A DNA stretch of 64,000 bases from Geosiphon pyriformis. Lineage: Eukaryota; Glomeromycota; Glomeromycetes; Archaeosporales; Geosiphonaceae. Below are positions 56,290 through 64,000 of this stretch, piece by piece. The translations under genes and the position numbers were made by a program. Positions within the stretch are counted from its first letter, which is position 1. The number at the start of each line of letters is the position of its first letter. A model generated the notes under the pieces. That model was not told the origin of the DNA, ran no database searches, and saw only the letters and a list, made by a program, of their open reading frames with translations. The stretch lies in contig JAAOMT010000009.1 of assembly GCA_016748015.1 (NCBI GenBank), positions 204,459 through 268,458 on the forward strand, in the 5' to 3' direction.

Positions 56290-57480
56290 AACCTCAGTTT
56301 AAACCGGGAATTTTTATTTTTTAAAATCTTCGGATTTTGAGAACCTAAAACCTCTTTCTTTTAATTACGAGAACGTCTGTGTCAAATCACTCTATAGTAC
56401 TTGCTGCTTAATACTATTGACTAAACCAGCTTTTAAAAACCCAACACACTTTAAGTGTTTTTCAGTTTGTGAACGTTGTGAAACAGAATATAAACAGGTA
56501 AAGTCGTTTGTCACAGCAGATACCCAGGACGTTGTATTCGAGAGGTTCTTTATTAATTTGAGTGTCGTTAAAACATTAAGAGTTTCTGGGTTTGATAACG
56601 TCAGAGACAAAAGAAAGTTTTAGAGAAAGTAAATGCTGCTCGGCGTGTGGAATTGCGCCGTTCGTTCTTAGCATAGAATCCAATGTCGAACAAACCAGTT
56701 GTGATGTTCCAAAAACCCAAAAATGTGAAGCACACTCTACCTGTTGTCGATCATATAAAATTCTCACCTGTACCTAAAGTTTCTGGTCTGGGTTTCCGGA
56801 CCAGCGATAACACCAATGTCACGGTCACAAAGTCACCGTTGTTGTGTGAATCGTGATTCAATGATTGGAAATTTCGTAGTGGATACGTTTAATTTGCATC
56901 CTAGGATGGTACCTTAGGTCCGGGATCTAGCTGACATGTAGGATAGATATGCAGTTGTAAGGGCTGCCGTTCTTTATGCGCCTGCCATCAACAAGTAATG
57001 ATAGCGTTTTCGTATGTTTTGACTACGAGGATCATGGAGGTCTTCCAACAGATATCATCGAAGCTCAGTCTATGAATCGTTTTATGTTGTGCCCGATTTG
57101 GTCTCACTCTCAGTGGTGCTCAGTACCTTCTGGACTGTTCAAAGGGAAAGTGTAAACGCAACAGTAATGTCGACTTCAATCTGTTCGTAGACGAGCAATG
57201 TATTGACCTCAGGCTGATCAAAGATATCATTCCAAACACCACTTTTACGGGAAAGACATCATTAAAGTTATCATTTACCCGTCACTGCAACATTAGAACT
57301 TTGTAATTTACCGATACCCACGACCCTCCAGGAGAGTAACTCACGAAGCGAAATCAACCAAATCGAAAAGAGTTGATCTTGATGAGTTTAGTCAATATAA
57401 AGATAAAGTTGACGATTTAATACGTCGTATGGGTGAAGTCAGTGATCAGTGACCTTAGAAAGAATTCCTGGTATGAAAAT
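56290..57480 (+). pseudogene. Unidentified GC-richer decayed coding tract
   Basis: About 1.2 kb clearly richer in G and C than both flanks. Coherent-looking peptides occur in different plus frames: 56417-56623 (FKCFSVCERCETEYKQVK), 56592-56777 (CCSACGIAPFVLSIES), 56683-56856 (KFSPVPKVSGLGFRTSD) and about 57088-57306 (YLLDCSKGKCKRNSNVDFNL). CX2C pairs suggest a zinc finger in the first part. The frames would have to be joined by several shifts, so this is probably a broken gene or mobile element piece. I do not recognise the family; coding on this strand is itself only likely. Confidence 0.35.
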
Positions 57481-58402
57481 TACGTCTAAACGGATATTCT
57501 GAATTAAAATATTTTTGTAATGCATTTGAAATCTAATTTTTCACTGGTAAAACTGGTTTAAGTAATTAATCATGTGTTATATATAATGTGATTTGCATTT
57601 AATATATAATAATTACATTATACGAAATTAAGTAATATTTGTAAAACGATAAAAGAAAAACCTAATTAGTTTTTAATTATACAATTTTTTATTGTTTAAA
57701 AAGTTTGATTAATAATTTTTTAAAGAAATATCAAATTCTTATTATAAAAATAATAACTTAATTTAATTAATGAATTTACAAAAAAATATTAAACCAATTT
57801 AAAATATTTTAAATAATTAATTAATAAAAATTTAAAATAATTATCATAAAATTAATACATATATTTTTTTATTAGCTTTAAGAAATATAATAACTATTTT
57901 TTATACATGTAGAATTAAGTAATTTTACAAATAAGTACAATTTATGTAGTTTTAGCATAAAGCCAGTTTTTATTTTACTAAAGTAATTTACAAATGCATT
58001 GTTAATAATTGTAGATATTTATTTTTCTGTTATATTTTACAAATCTTATATATAATACAATTTTTTATAATTAATTATAATTGATTTAAAATTTTTAAGC
58101 ATTATTAATATGAGTAATATATATTTTTTTTTAACTGGTTAAAACTTTTAAGCAAATTAATTATATTATAAAATAAAACTTAATATTTATAACAAAATTT
58201 ATATTAATAACCAAAAAAAAAGTAATAAAATTTAATTTTTTAACCAAAAATCTCACAAAATTTGACAAATTTTACAACTTTAAATTTAATAATTCTAATT
58301 TTAATTTATATATTTTAATAAAAAAACTATCATAAAACTATATAATATTAAAAAATAATAATTTTAATATAAAATTTTTATTATTATTGTTAAAGTTTAA
58401 TG
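57481..58402. other. AT-rich gene-free stretch
   Basis: Very AT-rich; no frame, repeat unit or RNA gene recognised. Confidence 0.5.
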
Positions 58403-60672
58403 AACAAGACCCAACTACTATCTAATACAATATGACTATATAAAGTCTTAAATTAGATGTGACTTATGCATTTTTTATATGTAACCAGCTACTCGAGCCA
58501 GTTCAGACTATACTACATTAATGCACTAAAAGAAAACTTATCCAAAAACAATATCTTTTAAATAACAAGAAACAAAGTTACACTGCAAGAAACCAATCCA
58601 ACCAATCATTTGGCTGTTTTTAAAATATTAACTTTAACATCAATAGATTTATGTTCTCAAAGAGACATCAAGTTAGAAAACACTTTATCATCCAAACCAA
58701 TTGGGTGCTCTGAATTACCAGACATATTAATATTTTTCATACACCACTTTTTTTTTAAAGAAACCACTTCTTTTCCCAACTACCAACAATTTTACTAAAA
58801 GAATCCAAATATATCATAATCTCATTAACCTTAAGACCAAGTTTACTGCTTGAAACCAAATCTTCATTAATAAAATGTTTGAACAATTTGACCAAAGTAC
58901 TAACTGGTTTAACAATAGATTCAACCAAAGCAGAAAGCTTGACCAAATCAGACTTCAAAGAAGCCAACCAAGAAGACATCAAGAGATTATCAACAACTAT
59001 AGAAGGGGAAATAGGAGCTTTTAAGAAAAAAAACTCAGAAGAATCTAAAAAAACAAAAGCTTTTGCATAAGAAACACTATTTATAAAATGTGTTTTAAAC
59101 ATTTTGGGAGCCTTAGGAGGGGGAAGCAGAAAAACTTTGCAGTCAACAGTCAAATAGTCCACTTTTTGATACTTAAAACAGTGCTAACAACCAGGAATTT
59201 TTTATTAAATATGGCATTTTCTTAAGGTACCAGTTTTGATAACTGCAGAGTACAAATTAACTTGAAAACCAAATATAACCAGAGCAAACCAGGAATAATG
59301 ACCAGAATCAAACAAACAAGGAATGAAACAAGTCTGATCACTAATTTGAGAGATCATATCATTAATCTTAAAGACAGTACAGCCAAAAGGAAGATTAATC
59401 AACTTGGCCTTAAACCAATCACAAAACAAAATTGTCTTATTTTGATTGATAAGAAGAAGAATATAAACACTATTTTTGCCTACCAAAATTAACCAGTAAA
59501 TAAAAGCAGAAGCAGCAACATCCAATTTTTCAAAGTAAACAATCACATATTGCCAAATATTAGCAGATTTCAGCATAACATGAAAAACTTCACCAAAAAC
59601 ATTAAGAGCTGACTTAATATTAGCAGTAGACATACTCAAAGGCACATTACATAGCACAATAGCAGCAGGAGAAGAACTAAACTTAGAAACCACCAAAAAC
59701 TAGGCAACTTTAAGAAAAGCAAGATGAACAGAGCTTGTAAGCTCAACTAGAAATACAGTATTCAGAGAACTTAGAAAAGCAAACTCCATACAGAAGAGTT
59801 TCATATTGTCTTTAGAAACAGATTTTACACCCAAAAAACCATGTATAAACTGAAAAACAGCCTTAATATAAGCCAATTTGATCTTAAATAGCATCAAATA
59901 CTAGAATAAAAACCATTCACTTAGCAAATTTTTGATAATTAGCAATAGTTTCACAAGCACCACCAGCAACAGCACCAGAAACCAGAGGAGGAGATGATTC
60001 AATTTCTATTTGGTTAGTTCAGTTCTCAAAAACAGTAATATCACAGGAAATGATTGTTTTGCTTCTAAAACTAGTAAAAATATACCAAAAGACTCCATAT
60101 TTGGCAATACAGCCAGTAGTTAATCTTGGCCCATCTTAGATGATATGCTGGATAATGCTATAGAAATCTTATCTAAAATCTCATTGGGAACTACAAAAGA
60201 GTTTGGTGTAATAATAGCAGAGGCAAACAATTGCCTTTACTTTTCTGAACTTTTGGTCTTTTTGACCATTTTTTTGAAGAGAATGTACTAGCAGCACCAG
60301 ATGTTAAAGCTATGAAGGGAAATACTAGCTTGTTAACTGGTCTATTATTAAACACTTTTGGGCTCTTAATAGGAGTGGAGACAATACTAAAACTAATTCA
60401 AGTGTGTTTCTTTGAAAGAACTTTGACTGGTGAAAAACCAACTAAAGATGTAAAAGTTGCTTCAGTAACTATCAAAGGCAGCTTTTCACAATTACTAGGT
60501 AAAGAAAAGATTTCTAAAATATTCTGCTTAGTTGCTTCTACTACAGAAAGAGCTCCTCTGGTTGAAATTTTATTAGATATCTTAGGAAAGATATCAAATA
60601 CAGCTTTTTTATTCTTTGCTCTAATCATGGTTATTAAATTAAAGAGACAAAGAGCCTATATAAAATATTAAA
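58403..60672 (-). mobile_element. LINE derivative Z: ORF1 plus LINE 3' end, ORF2 missing
   Basis: On the minus strand it starts near 60672, has an ATG at 60628 and ORF1-type sequence down to about 58560, and then goes directly into the LINE 3' end (CTGAACTGGCTCGAGTAGCTGGTTAC ... CTTGTTCATTAAAC at about 58520-58403) that LINE Y carries after ORF2. No endonuclease, RT or RNase H lies between. At 2.27 kb this is either an internal deletion or an ORF1-only non-autonomous family. X, V and W share the same 5' region, but none is complete enough to show what follows. Confidence 0.65.
58560..60628 (-). pseudogene. ORF1 of LINE derivative Z
   Basis: ORF1 sequence in broken frames. Piece 60628-60398 starts MIRAKNKKAVFDIFPK. 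Piece 59696-59205 has AIVLCNVPLSMSTANIKSAL and QYVIVYFEKLDV, the RRM-like part also seen in LINE Y, followed by KLINLPFGCTVFKIND. Piece 59162-58755 has LKSDLVKLSALVESIVK, a probable coiled coil; after a stop, NSEHPIGLDDKVFSNLMSL continues to about 58600. The knuckle of Y was not clearly seen. Stops and shifts make it non-functional as it stands. Confidence 0.6.
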
Positions 60673-61669
60673 TTAACAAAAATTTTTAAATATAATAAAA
60701 AACATAAAAAATAGTATAATTAAAAAAAAATTAATTAATAAACTTTAAATTAATATTAAAGATTTTACAAAATATTAATATTCTTAATTATTATAAAAAA
60801 ATATTATAAAAACAAAAACAAAAACCACAAAAAATTTTATTAGTAATAAAAATTTAATAAATTTAATTTTAGTAATAAAACTTAAAATGAAAATCTTATA
60901 TAAAAAAATTTATTATTATTTTTAATATTTAATTTTATATTAATAAATTCATATAAAAACTAAAATAAAAACTATTTATTCAAAAAATTTTTAATAATTA
61001 TTAATTATTTTTATGTATTTTTAAAATTAATAGTATTTTTAAAGAATAAATAAAAAAATATATTTTAATTTTTATTTAATTAGCTTTTAATAAATAATCT
61101 AATTATTATTTATTATAATACAATTATAAAATTTTTTAAAATAAACATAATTTATGTTTTTTTTATATAACTAATTATTTAAACCAATTAAAATTATATT
61201 AAATACTTATAAAACCAGAAACTTTAAAAAAATTTACAAAAATTAACAAAAAACAATTATAAATTAAAATTTATATTAAAACAAACTAAGTAATTTTAAA
61301 TAAAATCAAAATTATAAATTAAATTTTACAAGTTAAATATTACCAAATTATGTATATTAACTAAAATAAAATAATTAAATATTTATTTGTAATATATAAT
61401 CAAACTTTAAATAATTTACAACACAAAAACCAGTCTTATTTGTATTTTTAATATTAATAGTAATTCAATTTTTTAAAATAAAGTTTTTAATAATAATATT
61501 ATATAACAACTAAAAAATTAATAATATATATAATTTATTTACTTAATATAATAATTAATAATAATTATTGTTTTTATAATAAAATTAAAAAACACAAAAA
61601 AATATAATCAGAATTTTTTATTAAATTATAATAAATACAATTTACACTAAAATATTTAAAAAAAATTGG
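60673..61669 (-). pseudogene. AT-degraded sequence with LINE ORF1 fragment (copy U)
   Basis: At about 60955-61030 the text ACTATTTATTCAAAAAATTTTT and following matches LINE Z near 59905 and LINE X near 34115 after C-to-T/G-to-A change. The remainder to 61669 is too AT-rich to assign. Confidence 0.35.
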
Positions 61670-63470
61670 AAATCTCTTTTTTTTCTTAAATTTTATAACT
61701 ATAACCAAAATAAAAAATAAAAAAGTTTTGCACATTATTTTTTATAATAATTAATAAAGTTTTAATAAAAAAAAATATTTTTGTTATTAAAGCAGTTAAA
61801 CAAAATATTTTAATAATATTTTTTAAAATATTAATAATAAAAAACTGTTTTTGGTAATATTTAAAACAATCTTTTTTATTTTTGGTTAATAGCTTTTTTT
61901 CAGTTAAAATTTTTTTTAAAAAGCACATTAAAATTAGTTTTAGTATTATTTTTATCTTCTTTAAAAATTTTAAAGTCTTTAATAATAAGTTAGTTAACAA
62001 ATTAATTTTTTTTATTCTTATTATTATCATTATTATTATTACTTTATAAATAGTCAAAAAAACTTAAAACTTTAAAAAACAACAACAATTGCTTATATTT
62101 GCTATTGTTATACTGAATTTTTTTGTGGTTTTAAATAAAATCTTAAATAAATTTTTTTAATAATATCTAATTTTTTTTCTAATATAAACAACAACAACAA
62201 TAATATATATTCTAAAAAAAAATTAAGATTAATTACTAATTGTATTATTAAATATAATATTTTTTAGCAGATTATTACTAATTGTAAAAACAAAATAAAA
62301 TATGTTTTTAAATATGTTTTTACTTAATTAATCTATTAAGTTATTTAATCTTAAAATTAAAGATTAAATAAAAACAAAATCAATATTTTTTCTTTGTTTT
62401 TTAATATTGTTTTTAATAATATTTGAAAAACAATTTTTAATCATTAAAAATTCTTTGGATAAATAATTTTTGTTTTAATATTTAGTATTATTTTTAAGAT
62501 TAAATTGGCTTTGGTTAATTTTTTTCATTTGCTGTTTGGTTTTGTTGAATTTAAGTCTGTTTTAAAGAACAATATAAAATTTTTTATAAAAATTTTGTTT
62601 TTGATGTTTTTTAATTACTATTATCAAAATTTTTATTAATAATTTTTTTTTAATTATACTTAAAATTCTAAAATTTTTTGTAATAATCTCTGTCTTTTTT
62701 TTATTTGCTATTATATTTTATAATGTTTTTTTAAATATATTTTTTAATAATATTAAAAATACTTTAAATGTTTTTGATATTATTTCTTTAATTAAATTAA
62801 AATCTGCTGGTTTGTAATAATATATAATTGTTTATTTTAAAAACTTTTTTTTTGCTATTGTTTTTGCTTATTAGTTTATTTTAATTAAAAAAACAATATT
62901 AAAATCTTTTTTTAATTAATCAAAAAGAAATTATTATTTTAAAAGATATTTTTAAGACCAAATTAGTTAATTTTTTTTTGGTTATATTGTTTTTAAAATT
63001 AAAAATTTAATTTTTTAAATTAGTAGTTATACTTGTTTTATTTTTTATTTTTCTGATTTTTATTATTATTAATGTTTTACTATTATTACTTTTAAGTTTT
63101 TAGAAATTTTAAATTTTATTATTCTATAAATTAATATTTTATATAAAAATTGCAATTAATAAAAAACTGTCAAATATTATTACTGCTATAAGTATTAAAA
63201 TTTAAGTTATTTAACTGTAAATTATAATATGTTTTTATTTTTTTTTCTTAAATTTGTTTTTAAGTCTATTAATAATTTTATTGTTTTTATTTTATTTTTT
63301 GTTAATACAAAATTTTATTTTAAGGTTGTTGTTTTTTTGGCTCTTTTTTTGGTTGTTTTTTTGGCTGTTTTTGTTGTTAATTCTTTAATTAAATCTAAAT
63401 TAAATTTTTTGAAATTTGAAATTTTTGATTTAATTTATTTGATTAATATTAATTATTATTTTTTTGAATA
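61670..63470 (+). pseudogene. LINE copy W: AT-degraded ORF1 region, plus strand
   Basis: Plus-strand counterpart of LINE Z. 61690-62060 corresponds to the Z 5' part; its antisense ORF (123 residues) aligns with the antisense ORF of Z at 60312-60671 (INLLTNLLLKT against TSLLTGLLLNT, and KIFCLTA against KIFCLVA). 62960-63230 matches Z near 59440-59170, with nearly every C changed to T. The ORF 63229-63471 lies at or beyond the end of the alignable part. Confidence 0.55.
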
Positions 63471-64000
63471 ATTTTTTTGTTTTATATATAGAACTTAATA
63501 ATATGATTAATATTATTTAAAATAAAGTTTTTATTTTTGGTAAGACTAAAACTGAATATGGTTTTAATAATAATTATATAAATAAATATGATAATAATTT
63601 CTTAAATAATAAAGTTTATACTAGATTAATTACTCTTTAAAAGTATTAATTTAATAGTATTAAGTTTAATATAAATAAAATTTCTAAATATTTAAGTAGT
63701 ATTATTATGAAAAATAATATTTCAAATACTATTTTACATAAAATATCTTTTTAAGGTAAGTTTTTTTCTTTAATTTTAATATAATTTAATTTAAATTAAG
63801 TTTGTATATAAAAAGTACATAAATTATATTTAATTTAAGTTATTTAATTTAATATATTGTATTAAAATAAAAAAATTATACTTAAAATTATTAAGTTTTT
63901 TTTATAATAATTAATAAATATTCATATAAAATTCTTATAAAATACATATAAAAACTAATTAAATAATAATTTAATAATTCAGTTTTTAAATAATTATTTA
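63471..64000. other. AT-rich window end
   Basis: Very AT-rich. A weak coding look at 63530-63750 is probably decayed repeat; nothing can be assigned. Confidence 0.35.

Noticed and set aside
61686-62057. 123-residue minus-strand ORF as a gene
   Set aside because: Antisense of a degraded LINE 5' region; aligned to the antisense of Z, so reported only as an observation.

Overview
This is a repeat-dominated window from a fungal nuclear genome, most probably an arbuscular mycorrhizal fungus (Glomeromycotina, Rhizophagus or Gigaspora type). The organism is inferred, not read directly. The reasons are the very AT-rich spacers, a KCTD-type BTB gene and an F-box/LRR gene next to each other, a spliced gene with a short GT-AG intron, a LINE with the RRM / zinc-knuckle / endonuclease / RT / RNase H layout, and dUTPase-bearing Ty3-like LTR retroelements whose protein style I associate with that group.

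Positions 1-33411 form a nested stack of Ty3/gypsy-like LTR retrotransposons. I name them A to E. Element C (8085-10093 plus 27882-33411) is the oldest. Element B (10094-14781 plus 22546-27881) lies inside C, between C's Cys-rich linker and its dUTPase. Element E (14782-22545, with both LTRs) lies inside B at nearly the same protein position. Element A (1396-8084, truncated by the window) sits in the gag region of C. It is itself interrupted on the left by element D (1-1395, minus strand, running off the window) and internally by a solo LTR (2742-3615). A, B and C encode gag, protease, a Cys-rich linker, a dUTPase, RT, RNase H, integrase and a further ORF ('ORF3') after integrase. E lacks dUTPase but keeps a Cys-rich linker and ORF3, and its gag-pol junction carries a TTTAAAC slippery heptamer. 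All copies are broken by stops and frameshifts, mostly explained by C-to-T and G-to-A changes. C appears to have landed in a minus-strand LINE copy (33412-34870).

Positions 34987-41720 hold a nearly full-length LINE (Y) with two ORFs, a poly(A) tail and a target-site duplication of about 10 bp. Its RT catalytic motif is mutated and it has in-frame stops. From 41729 to 46340 lies very AT-rich sequence containing another decayed LINE copy.

Positions 46350-53220 are an island of host genes of normal composition: a two-exon BTB gene (+), an F-box/LRR gene (-), and a secreted protein made of seven 68-residue Gly/Asn repeats separated by Lys-Arg sites (-), which has the layout of a Kex2-processed repeat protein. 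Two decayed relatives of the last gene lie on the plus strand nearby. The island also has a SINE-like piece with a LINE-type 3' tail.

Positions 53220-64000 are intergenic DNA, an unidentified GC-richer decayed coding tract (about 56290-57480), an ORF1-only LINE derivative on the minus strand (58403-60672) and further AT-degraded LINE copies up to the window edge.
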